A stretch of 6,984 nucleotides of DNA, from assembly GCA_003694225.1 (NCBI GenBank), contig RFKT01000265.1, forward strand, positions 1 through 6,984, given 5' to 3'. Under the pieces are notes generated by a model. The model was not told where the DNA came from. It made no database searches and saw nothing but the letters and a program-made list of their open reading frames with translations. This document shows positions 1 through 6,065 of the stretch, in pieces (position 1 is the first letter of the stretch; every line of letters begins with the position of its first letter). The translations under genes and the position numbers were made by a program. This DNA is from Candidatus Dadabacteria bacterium (lineage in GTDB: Bacteria > Bdellovibrionota_C > UBA2361 > J135).

Positions 1-105
1 ATCTATAGCTTCGCCGTAACTGTTGTGTTCAAGCAATTGCGCGCTAAGTTTGAGAAGTGAGTTGTGGTAATCAAATGTGAAAGTGCGCTCTTGGTTATCT
101 GCCAT
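1..105 (-). CDS. Partial unidentified CDS, N-terminal 35 residues, leaves the window at the left edge
   Basis: An open frame begins with ATG at 105-103 and stays open to position 1 (35 codons, no stop). It reads MADNQERTFTFDYHNSLLKL... and ends ...EHNSYGEAID. A good Shine-Dalgarno sequence (AAGGG, 117-113 on the minus strand) lies 7 bases before the ATG, which is the main support for a real gene. The visible part is soluble and mildly amphipathic, with no signal peptide or membrane segment. The LLEHNSYGEAID stretch is loosely reminiscent of TPR-like helices, but too little is visible to assign a family. It lies 64 bp downstream of the Cys-rich protein gene on the same strand, so the two could share a transcript, although the spacer holds two palindromes that may mark separate control. 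Confidence 0.6.
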   Translation of the reverse strand, partial: MADNQERTFTFDYHNSLLKLSAQLLEHNSYGEAID

Positions 106-121
106 TTATTTACCCTTATGC

Positions 122-136
122 GATGGAAATTCCATC
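122..136. repeat. Perfect 7-bp inverted repeat GATGGAA-A-TTCCATC
   Basis: GATGGAA (122-128) and TTCCATC (130-136) are exact reverse complements around one central base. The repeat sits just upstream of the Shine-Dalgarno sequence of the leftmost gene (113-117), within the 64-bp spacer. This suits a protein-binding operator better than a terminator: the loop is too short for a good hairpin and there is no T-run. The function is inferred. Confidence 0.45.
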
Positions 137-144
137 CAGTTCAC

Positions 145-155
145 TATACCGTATA
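145..155. repeat. Perfect 5-bp inverted repeat TATAC-C-GTATA
   Basis: TATAC (145-149) and GTATA (151-155) are exact reverse complements around one base, 8 bp from the neighbouring GATGGAA palindrome. On the minus strand it contains TATAC and TATAGT-like hexamers that could be a -10 element for the leftmost gene. No convincing -35 is visible, so an operator or promoter role is only a suggestion. Confidence 0.35.
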
Positions 156-169
156 AGATGCTGTTTTTT

Positions 170-1699
170 CTAGGATGTACACTTGATTTTTTCTTTTGGT
201 AGATGCTCTATGCTCCTAAAAAGGTCATCCCGATAATCTATAGAGGTTTTTCTATTTTCTGAGCCGTGGCTTACTATATTGCAATCCCTGATAAAGTTTA
301 ATTTGGATTGCCGGGAAGCCCTGTGGAGCTTAGAAGCTGCTCTCCTTAACTTTTTGGCAGTTTTTGATGTGCTTGAGTTCGTACACACACTTGTATCGCA
401 AGCTAAAACTGAGTTAGTGATATTTTTATTCAATAGTGTAAGTATCTTTTGATATTGCTTGCGAGATTTTTTTACCAGTTCGGGATAACCGTCTCCTCCG
501 CATTTTATTCCCCGATGTGCGAAAAGTTTTGTGCGTACATTTATCTTTTTAGCTCGCTTTCTTATCCTTTTAGCGGCTTTTAAATCCTTTTTGGTGGGTT
601 TGTGCAGGATGCATTGGGGAGTCGGGGAAGGTGTAGGCGAAGATTCTATGCAGCTAGAGCCATTCCCGCCGCAAATCCCGCATTCATCAATCTCAGAGGG
701 AAGGCAGCAGGCGCCTTGAGAGTCTTTGATATGGTTACCGTTGGGAACACCGTTGCAATCCGCACAAGTAGAATTGTCTCCACATTGGACTCCGCACTGA
801 TCAAAGACTTCATCAACTTCTCCGTCACAATCATTATCAACCCCGTCACATACCTCCGGGACTGGCTGTGTGTCTTGGATGCAATTACAGCTAGTGTCAT
901 AAGTTCCGGATTGGCAGATTCCAAGTTTGCCGGTGCTGCAAAATGTACCAGGAAGCGCGCCGCCGTTTGGCACTCCCAAACAATCTAGGCAAGAGGAATT
1001 GTCTCCCCCACAAACCCCGCATTGATCGACTATGACACTATTTGGATCTTGAGGGATAATTTGGGGGCAGTTGCCATCGGTCCCGAGAAACGAGAGATCT
1101 AAATCATCAGCTGTATTGCTTCCGTTGGGATCGTCCAATATATCCAACACAACTGAGCCTACGGATGTGAAGTCTGTCCCTCCGCCTACAGGGATGAAAT
1201 TAGAAAATGGCAGATCTAAGGTTATAGGGTTCCCCGTATAGGGAGGGATTGGCTGCTGATAGTAAGAATACTTACCTCCTGAGGGATCGGAAGAGTCGTA
1301 TACAGTCACTTTAATTACTGTAGGGTATACGCCAGGGTTTCCGATGTTGTAGCTTAAAATTATTATGCGCATGGATGTTGCGCCATCTTTTGTAAAGTCA
1401 ATTCCTCCAAGACCATTGTACTTTATGAGGGAAACATTTGTATCGCCATCCCACACTATTGTTGCAGAACCTGTTCCGGAGGCAGGCTCGCTGTAAGCCA
1501 TTACTCCGCCTCCAAAATTCAGGTTAAGGAAGCTTAGTGGTGCATTTGATCTAAGAATGGCCTTTCGTTTTCCTCCTATAAGGGAGCCGTCTTGAACCAC
1601 TGATGAGCTTTCTCCTCCAGATCCAGAAGCAGTAAGGTTTTGGATGACGGTGAGATTATCCAAAGATATTGGGAAGGCATTTTTGGTGTTAAACAGCAA
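170..1699 (-). CDS. Secreted Cys-rich modular protein with DxCGVCGGDNSSC repeats and a MopE-like metal-binding motif (body; start apparently frameshifted)
   Basis: The 509-codon body runs from a TTG at 1699, which has no Shine-Dalgarno and an in-frame stop just upstream. Residues are numbered from this TTG. Residues about 10-210 are Gly/Ser-rich and beta-rich (IGGKRKAILR, WDGD, GLGGIDFT), resembling an extracellular jelly-roll domain. Residues 211-350 are Cys-rich: repeats at 225-246 (DQCGVCGGDNSSCLDC, then GVPNG), 300-321 (DQCGVQCGDNSTCADC, then GVPNG) and 338-350 (DECGICGGNGSSC). Between the first two lies PEVCDGVDNDCDGEVDE (281-297), the acidic Cys motif known from MopE-type surface proteins and probably metal-binding. 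A Ser/Pro/Thr linker (351-362) leads to a strongly basic, helical tail (363-509) with five Cys residues before its end. The likely real start is the ATG at 1751, one frame away. An exported or surface protein is inferred; its biochemical role is unknown. It could be a frameshifted gene or carry a sequence error. Confidence 0.8.
   Translation of the reverse strand: MLFNTKNAFPISLDNLTVIQNLTASGSGGESSSVVQDGSLIGGKRKAILRSNAPLSFLNLNFGGGVMAYSEPASGTGSATIVWDGDTNVSLIKYNGLGGIDFTKDGATSMRIIILSYNIGNPGVYPTVIKVTVYDSSDPSGGKYSYYQQPIPPYTGNPITLDLPFSNFIPVGGGTDFTSVGSVVLDILDDPNGSNTADDLDLSFLGTDGNCPQIIPQDPNSVIVDQCGVCGGDNSSCLDCLGVPNGGALPGTFCSTGKLGICQSGTYDTSCNCIQDTQPVPEVCDGVDNDCDGEVDEVFDQCGVQCGDNSTCADCNGVPNGNHIKDSQGACCLPSEIDECGICGGNGSSCIESSPTPSPTPQCILHKPTKKDLKAAKRIRKRAKKINVRTKLFAHRGIKCGGDGYPELVKKSRKQYQKILTLLNKNITNSVLACDTSVCTNSSTSKTAKKLRRAASKLHRASRQSKLNFIRDCNIVSHGSENRKTSIDYRDDLFRSIEHLPKEKIKCTS
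650..688 (-). repeat. Third Cys-rich repeat unit, DECGICGGNGSSC
   Basis: This encodes residues 338-350 of the secreted protein. It has the same Cys spacing as the first unit (C-x2-C-x6-C) but lacks the following DC-GVPNG part. It directly precedes the Ser/Pro/Thr linker, so it closes the Cys-rich module. Confidence 0.65.
737..802 (-). repeat. Second Cys-rich repeat unit, DQCGVQCGDNSTCADC plus GVPNG
   Basis: This encodes residues 300-321. It aligns with the first unit over 22 residues, but the second Cys is shifted by one position (CGVQCG instead of CGVCGG) at the same overall length. It starts three residues after the acidic MopE-like motif. Confidence 0.65.
806..856 (-). other. MopE-like acidic Cys motif (EVCDGVDNDCDGEVDE)
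   Basis: This encodes residues 282-298 of the secreted protein. The E-x-C-D-G-x-D-N-D-C-D-G pattern is the well-known putative metal-binding motif found in many secreted proteins of myxobacteria and in MopE of Methylococcus. The Asp/Asn-dense loop suggests calcium or another cation, but the ligand cannot be told from sequence. Confidence 0.7.
962..1027 (-). repeat. First Cys-rich repeat unit, DQCGVCGGDNSSCLDC plus GVPNG
   Basis: This encodes residues 225-246. It is the archetypal unit: six residues separate CxxC from the next Cys, followed by DC and GVPNG. It immediately follows the beta-rich N-terminal domain. Confidence 0.7.
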
Positions 1700-1751
1700 A
1701 GTAGCATAGCGCTAGTAATACCGCAACAAAAAGCGGAAATTTAATTTTCAT
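1689..1751 (-). other. Out-of-frame start and signal peptide of the Cys-rich protein
   Basis: ATG at 1751-1749 opens a 20-codon frame ending in TAA at 1691-1689. It encodes MKIKFPLFVAVLLALCYFAV, a typical signal-peptide start: basic N-terminus, then a hydrophobic core. AAGGA (1763-1759) lies 7 bases before the ATG. The large body frame overlaps this end and is displaced by +1, so removing one base (for example a T in either TTT run near 1686-1697) would join the two into one exported protein. Candidate explanations are a sequencing or assembly error, a recent inactivating insertion, or +1 recoding at GTT-TAA-C. The last resembles the bacterial prfB CTT-TGA-C site but lacks its upstream Shine-Dalgarno-like stimulator. 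Confidence 0.7.
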
Positions 1752-1758
1752 GGCGTTG

Positions 1759-1763
1759 TCCTT
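1759..1763 (-). promoter_or_regulatory. Shine-Dalgarno AAGGA that selects the ATG at 1751
   Basis: AAGGA lies 7 bases before the ATG at 1751. The TTG at 1699 has no purine-rich sequence upstream, so this site argues that translation of the secreted protein begins at 1751 rather than within the body frame. A TATAAA on the minus strand at 1777-1772 could be a -10 element, but no matching -35 is evident. Confidence 0.6.
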
Positions 1764-1847
1764 AGCGTCTCTTTATATCTCTTTACCGTGCAAACTAGAG
1801 CATCACACGGAAATAATGATCTCGCAATCCCTAAAAATTTTCAGGTA

Positions 1848-2585
1848 TTAAGGAGTATTAAGATCCCAGTCTATCTCTCTATAGCCTTGGGAAGCCAGAA
1901 TCGAATTTGTCTGGCTGAAATGTTTACATCCAAAAAATCCCCTGTGCGCTGACAGGGGAGAGGGATGGGGGGCCTTAAGGATATGGTGACGCACAGGGTC
2001 TATAATAGCCCCTTTCTTTTGTGCCTGTGAACCCCACAGAAGAAAGACCAGATTTCTCTTCTTTTGGTTGAGAAGGTTTACTATTGCATCTGTAAAGCGT
2101 TCCCATCCTATGTTGTGGTGAGAACCCGCCTTGCCAGCTTCGACGGTAAGCACCGCGTTAAGTAGCAGCACCCCCTGCTTGGCCCATTTAACTAGACAGC
2201 CGTGCTGTGGAATGGGTATGCCAAGGTCCGAGCGAAGCTCCTGGAATATGTTGTGAAGCGAAGGAGGGAAGGGAACCCCGGGTTTTACAGAAAAACACAG
2301 GCCGTGCGCCTGATTTGGCCCGTGATATGGATCCTGCCCTAGGATTACTACCCGAACGCGATCAAACGGAGTGTATGCAAGGGCGTTAAACACCTCGCTG
2401 TCAGAGGGGTATATTACCTTGCCGGCTTGGCGTTCGCTTTTGATAAATCGCTTAATATCCTTAAAATAAGGGGCGCTCATTTCTTCCCTTAGCAGATCCT
2501 TCCAAGTTGCGGATTCTTCGGAAGAGGAGGGCGTTGGGGAGTTTTGTTTGACGTGCGGCTGAAATAACCCGATCTGCTCGCTCAT
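1848..2585 (-). CDS. ung: Uracil-DNA glycosylase, family 1
   Basis: This enzyme removes uracil from DNA by cleaving the N-glycosidic bond, starting base-excision repair in the cytoplasm. Counted from the ATG at 2585, the protein has 245 residues (E. coli Ung has 229). The water-activating motif GQDPYHG is at 83-89 with catalytic Asp85. LLNAVLTVE (141-149) and LLWG (182-185) are conserved core strands, and [13 protein letters not shown] (207-219) is the DNA-intercalation loop with catalytic His207. All key residues are present, so it should be active. The frame stays open to a TTG at 2621, which would add 12 hydrophobic residues, but neither start has a clear Shine-Dalgarno; ATG is preferred. 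Compared with E. coli, about 21 extra residues precede TWKDLL. They are Ser/Pro-rich and begin with QIGLF, a possible sliding-clamp-binding motif. The gene diverges from the unknown gene at 2678 and lies 96 bp upstream of the secreted-protein start. Confidence 0.97.
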   Translation of the reverse strand: MSEQIGLFQPHVKQNSPTPSSSEESATWKDLLREEMSAPYFKDIKRFIKSERQAGKVIYPSDSEVFNALAYTPFDRVRVVILGQDPYHGPNQAHGLCFSVKPGVPFPPSLHNIFQELRSDLGIPIPQHGCLVKWAKQGVLLLNAVLTVEAGKAGSHHNIGWERFTDAIVNLLNQKKRNLVFLLWGSQAQKKGAIIDPVRHHILKAPHPSPLSAHRGFFGCKHFSQTNSILASQGYREIDWDLNTP

Positions 2586-2644
2586 AGGAGGGAAGTTTAG
2601 TGTAAAAAAGGGAAAAATCAAGGGAGTGGATCCGGGCGGGTGTG

Positions 2645-2664
2645 ATATGTTAATTGTAACAGAT
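2645..2664. promoter_or_regulatory. Imperfect dyad in the divergent ung / unknown-gene spacer
   Basis: The arms TGTTA (2648-2652) and TAACA (2657-2661) are exact reverse complements separated by ATTG, and the symmetry extends to flanking AT on both sides. The minus strand reads CTGT-N8-ACAT, one base off the CTGT-N8-ACAG core of an enterobacterial LexA box. It contains TACAAT, a possible -10 for ung. It lies in a 92-bp spacer between divergent genes, so it could control either side. The operator role is inferred, and a LexA assignment is weak because SOS boxes differ between phyla. Confidence 0.3.
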
Positions 2665-2677
2665 AGGATAATGCTAG

Positions 2678-3202
2678 ATGGCGGAATTGATTGAATTTAC
2701 AGTTGCAGATGTCGTGGAGGTTCTGAGTTGCGCCCGCAATCTAAATGCAGCGATCAAAAATTGTTTAAAACGGGAAGTTCCAAAAGGCGACCCTCAGGAG
2801 AAGTTTCTAAAAAAGCTAAGAGAGTGTTGGAAAAGGGAAGGGCAGGAGAGAAAAGAGCATTTTATAAGAAAGGAGGGTGGTGCGTATAGAGAAAGCCTGC
2901 TGATACTTGCATGTTATGCGCATTCCGATTTTGTAAAGGGGATATCTGAGAAACTGGTTGAAAAATATGCGGATGAATTTAATGAAACCTATGAAATCAA
3001 AGGAGAAGGGATCTCTTTCAAAGACGCCAAACAGTTTAAAAACCTTGTAAAGGAGATATTAAATGAAATTAAAGAGGGGCTTAAAGAAGAGGGACTGCCG
3101 CAAAACCCTTTTATGCTAAATGCTGTTATGGCTTTTATCTTTGAAGAGCCTGTGCTTAAGGTGATAATATCCGAATTCTTTATTGGAAACAGCGCAGAGT
3201 AA
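2678..3202 (+). CDS. Unknown 174-residue cytoplasmic protein upstream of valS
   Basis: I do not recognise this family. The start ATG at 2678 is supported by AGGA (2665-2668), 9 bases upstream. The protein is predicted almost entirely helical and rich in Lys and Glu, with no signal peptide or transmembrane segment. Four Cys (residues 18, 29, 50, 79) are scattered and do not form a metal-binding CxxC pair. Residues about 35-66 are strongly charged ([17 protein letters not shown]...), residues 113-140 form a likely amphipathic Lys/Glu helix, and the C-terminus is hydrophobic ([20 protein letters not shown]), suggesting a packed helical core or a partner surface. It ends 27 bp before valS on the same strand with no terminator between, so the two are probably co-transcribed. 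Codon use looks like that of its neighbours. A real protein-coding gene is likely; any function would be a guess. Confidence 0.85.
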   Translation: MAELIEFTVADVVEVLSCARNLNAAIKNCLKREVPKGDPQEKFLKKLRECWKREGQERKEHFIRKEGGAYRESLLILACYAHSDFVKGISEKLVEKYADEFNETYEIKGEGISFKDAKQFKNLVKEILNEIKEGLKEEGLPQNPFMLNAVMAFIFEEPVLKVIISEFFIGNSAE

Positions 3203-3229
3203 ATTAACGCTTTTGAAAGGTAAAACAAT

Positions 3230-5911
3230 ATGAAGGATAAATTGGAGATGCCGACCCAATTTGACTATAAGGCTTCTGAAAGGGAGATCTATGCCCTATG
3301 GGAGCGGCACAATGTCTTTAGAGGCAGTCCAGACAATTCAAAGAAGCCATTTTGCGTTGTTATCCCTCCCCCGAATGTAACGGGAATACTACATATGGGG
3401 CATGTGCTTGATAATGTTCCCCAAGATGTCATGACACGGTGGCACAGGATGCGTGGATATGCCGCTGTGTGGATACCGGGAACAGATCACGCCGGCATAG
3501 CAACGCAAAATGTCGTCAAGAGAGCATTGCTTAAAGAAGGCATAGAACCGGAATCCCTTGGAAGAGAGGGGTTTTTGGCAAAGGTATGGGAGTGGAAGGA
3601 AAAACACGGCTCAATCATTATTGAACAGCTAAAAAGACTTGGCTGTTCCTGTGATTGGGATAGGGAGAGGTTTACTATGGATGAAGGCCTTAGCCGGGCG
3701 GTGATGAGGGCTTTCCTTCACTACTATGAGAAGGGATTGATCTACAGGGGCAAGCGGATGATTAACTGGTGTACGGTTTGCGGCACCGCTCTGGCAAATG
3801 ATGAGGTTGAACATGAAGAGGTAAAGGGACACCTGTGGCACTTTAAATACCCCCTTCTTAGCGGCGATAAGCCTACGGGGGAATACTTAGTGGTGGCAAC
3901 AACTAGACCTGAGACGATGCTGGGGGATACCGCTGTGGCTGTCAATCCTGAAGATGAAAGATACAGATCTGTTCTTGAGAAAACAGTCCTGCTTCCTCTG
4001 CAGGAACGGAGGATTCCGATTATAGAGGATAGCTTTGTTGATATGGAGTTTGGGACAGGGGCTGTAAAGGTTACTCCTGGGCACGATCCCAACGACTATA
4101 GGATGGGGCTTGACCATAAACTTCCCGTTGAAGTTGTGATCGGATTTGATGGAAAGATGACAGAAGCGGCCGGCATGCGGTTTGCCGGGTTGGATAGGTT
4201 TGATGCACGAAAGGCTGTTGTAGAGGCTCTCCAGGAAGAGGGTTTGGTTGAAAAGATAGAAGATTATACCCATTCAGTTGGCCACTGCTATAGGTGTAAT
4301 AGCGTGGTTGAGCCTATGGTGTCCCTTCAGTGGTTTGTAAAGATGAAGCCTCTGGCGGAGAAGGCAAAGAAGGCAGTTGCAGAGGGGAAAATACAGATTA
4401 TACCTGAATCTGAAAAGCACGATTATTTTCACTGGATGGATACAATAGAAGATTGGTGCATATCCCGTCAGCTTTGGTGGGGACATAGGATACCGATCTA
4501 TTACTGCGCAAAATGTGGGGCTGAGCACGCAGCCGAAAACGAACCTAAAGAATGCAAAGAGTGTAAGGGAGGTGAGTTCAAGCAGGAAGAAGATGTACTG
4601 GATACTTGGTTTTCATCACAGCTATGGCCATTTTCCACTCTAGGATGGCCTGATGACACCCAGGAGCTTAAGTTTTGGTATCCCAATACGTGGCTTATGT
4701 CGGGGAGGGATATCCTCTTTTTCTGGGATGCAAGGATGATAATGGCAGGACTTGAGCTTGTGGGCGATGTTCCATTTAAGACTTTGGCACTTCACGGGCT
4801 TGTAAGGGATTCAAAGGGAAGGAAGCTTTCAAAATCGCTTGGAAACTCACCTGACCCTATAGGGCTCTTTGAGGAGTATGGCACAGACGCCATAAGAGCC
4901 GCAATAGCGATGCACTATCCTATGGGAAGGCAGGATACAAGGCTTGGCAAAGATTTCTTTCGGAGGGGACAATCTCTCATTGTAAAGCTGTGGAATGCGG
5001 CAAGGCTACTTATGATAAATAGTAGCGGCTATGCAGGCTGGGACTGCGCTTTAGAGCCGAAGCCATCGTCCATTGAGGATCACTGGATACTGTGCCGGCT
5101 AAAGGAATGCATATCTGCACATGATAGATACCTTAAAGAGAGCGATTTTGTGCACAGCATAGGGACTGTTTCAACGTTTTTTTGGGATAATTTCTGCGAT
5201 TGGTATCTGGAGATTATAAAGCCGCGACTAAAGGAAAAAGAAGAAAGCGCCGCCGCACTCGATCTATCATTTTATGTGCTTTCATCATTACTTAAATTGC
5301 TGCATCCCTATATTCCTTTTGTGACTGAAAAGATATGGCAGATATGCAGAGAGCACGGTGTATTGAGGGTAAAGGAAGACGAGGAGATCCTTGCTCTCTC
5401 TCTGTGGCCGGATTATGAAAAGATTAAGGCAGATGAGGATGCGAGCAAGGAAGTTGAAAGCGTCATATCCGCTGTAAGGGCTATAAGGGATATAAGGCAT
5501 CATATGGGAATGGCGAAAAAAGACGGTGTAAATATTGTGTTAAGCTTGTCTGAAGGGAGATCTGAAGCCTCTGAGCAGGGTGAAAAGATTTTGAGAAATT
5601 TAGCTCGGGTAAATGATATATCATATAAAGATGGGATTGGAGAGGGGAAGAAGGGGTGGATACCTGCTAGCTTTAAAGGTGGGATCCTATATGTTGAGAT
5701 ACCGGATGGGATTGATCTAGGGCCTGTAAGGGAAAGGCTTGAGACTAGGATTAGTAAACTGAAGAAAGCGCAAGAGACTCTTTCAAAGAGGCTTTCCGAT
5801 GAAAACTTTGTAAAGAGAGCGCCAAAGGATCTCGTTGAAAACACTCAGAGTGAGCTGAGGGAGTGCGCAGAGTCGATAGACAAACTAACCCTTTTTATAG
5901 AATCCCTGTGA
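3230..5911 (+). CDS. valS: Valyl-tRNA synthetase
   Basis: This class I aminoacyl-tRNA synthetase charges tRNA-Val with valine using ATP and hydrolyses mischarged Thr-tRNA-Val. It acts in the cytoplasm. The 893-residue length is normal for bacterial ValRS. PPPNVTG (46-52) and the HIGH-box variant HMGH (55-58) open the Rossmann catalytic domain, and GTDHAGIATQ (84-93) follows. The CP1 editing domain contains TTRPETMLGDTAV (224-236) and GTGAVKVTPGHDPND (275-289). CISRQLWWGHRIP (410-422) and DVLDTWFSS (455-463) mark the return to the catalytic core. KLSKS (532-536) is the KMSKS loop with Leu for Met. Cys pairs at 181/184, 353/356, 426/429 and 442/445 probably form zinc knuckles. An anticodon-binding helical domain follows, then a C-terminal coiled coil (about 828-893) typical of the ValRS tRNA-binding arm. 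The start ATG has AAAGG (3216-3220) 9 bases upstream. The gene appears intact. Confidence 0.98.
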   Translation: MKDKLEMPTQFDYKASEREIYALWERHNVFRGSPDNSKKPFCVVIPPPNVTGILHMGHVLDNVPQDVMTRWHRMRGYAAVWIPGTDHAGIATQNVVKRALLKEGIEPESLGREGFLAKVWEWKEKHGSIIIEQLKRLGCSCDWDRERFTMDEGLSRAVMRAFLHYYEKGLIYRGKRMINWCTVCGTALANDEVEHEEVKGHLWHFKYPLLSGDKPTGEYLVVATTRPETMLGDTAVAVNPEDERYRSVLEKTVLLPLQERRIPIIEDSFVDMEFGTGAVKVTPGHDPNDYRMGLDHKLPVEVVIGFDGKMTEAAGMRFAGLDRFDARKAVVEALQEEGLVEKIEDYTHSVGHCYRCNSVVEPMVSLQWFVKMKPLAEKAKKAVAEGKIQIIPESEKHDYFHWMDTIEDWCISRQLWWGHRIPIYYCAKCGAEHAAENEPKECKECKGGEFKQEEDVLDTWFSSQLWPFSTLGWPDDTQELKFWYPNTWLMSGRDILFFWDARMIMAGLELVGDVPFKTLALHGLVRDSKGRKLSKSLGNSPDPIGLFEEYGTDAIRAAIAMHYPMGRQDTRLGKDFFRRGQSLIVKLWNAARLLMINSSGYAGWDCALEPKPSSIEDHWILCRLKECISAHDRYLKESDFVHSIGTVSTFFWDNFCDWYLEIIKPRLKEKEESAAALDLSFYVLSSLLKLLHPYIPFVTEKIWQICREHGVLRVKEDEEILALSLWPDYEKIKADEDASKEVESVISAVRAIRDIRHHMGMAKKDGVNIVLSLSEGRSEASEQGEKILRNLARVNDISYKDGIGEGKKGWIPASFKGGILYVEIPDGIDLGPVRERLETRISKLKKAQETLSKRLSDENFVKRAPKDLVENTQSELRECAESIDKLTLFIESL

Positions 5912-5938
5912 TTTGCGCATATTCTTCTTGCCAAAAGT

Positions 5939-5968
5939 TTGACGCAAAGCCCTAAAAAAGTCTTATAA
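5939..5968 (+). promoter_or_regulatory. Candidate sigma70-type promoter for motA
   Basis: TTGACG (5939-5944) matches the -35 consensus at five of six bases. TTATAA (5963-5968) can serve as -10 with 18-bp spacing, or CTTATA one base earlier with 17-bp spacing. It lies in the 154-bp valS-motA spacer and would give a leader of about 90 bases before the motA ATG. Flagellar genes often use sigma28 or sigma54; no clear consensus for either was seen here. Confidence 0.4.
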
Positions 5969-6065
5969 CCTATTGATTTAACGGATGGTCGAGCGTGTGC
6001 TTTGAGGCATGACTCTTGCTCAATAGAGAATGGGCAACTGATTATCTGCTGGAGCAAGTATAGAT

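Noticed and set aside
602..988. A 128-codon open frame on the plus strand within the secreted-protein gene
   Set aside because: It is antisense to a frame with recognisable Cys repeats and a known motif, its own product has no family features, and no good ribosome-binding site precedes it.
1786..1810. Inverted repeat CCGTG...CACGG in the leader of the secreted-protein gene
   Set aside because: The stem is only 5-6 bp with a loop of 13 or more bases and no T-run, which is within chance expectation and not a terminator.
1830..1845. Near-palindrome CCTAAAAATTTTCAGG just after the ung stop codon
   Set aside because: It is AT-dominated with no usable loop or following T-run, so it is not convincing as an intrinsic terminator.
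2586..2621. TTG start at 2621 for ung
   Set aside because: It would add 12 mostly hydrophobic residues not seen in the family and has no Shine-Dalgarno; the ATG at 2585 gives a normal protein.
3389..4528. Several minus-strand open frames of 70-128 codons across valS
   Set aside because: All are antisense shadows of a clearly conserved synthetase, with low-complexity or Cys/Ser-rich products and no start signals.
5912..5950. TTTGCG...CGCAAA inverted repeat after valS as a terminator
   Set aside because: The 6-bp arms are about 25 bases apart with no T-tract, and the right arm overlaps the candidate motA promoter.
5971..6065. Possible leader peptide or riboswitch in the motA leader
   Set aside because: The only ATG-led frame is six codons (MVERVL) with no Shine-Dalgarno, and a short imperfect hairpin near 6003-6024 matches no known riboswitch pattern.
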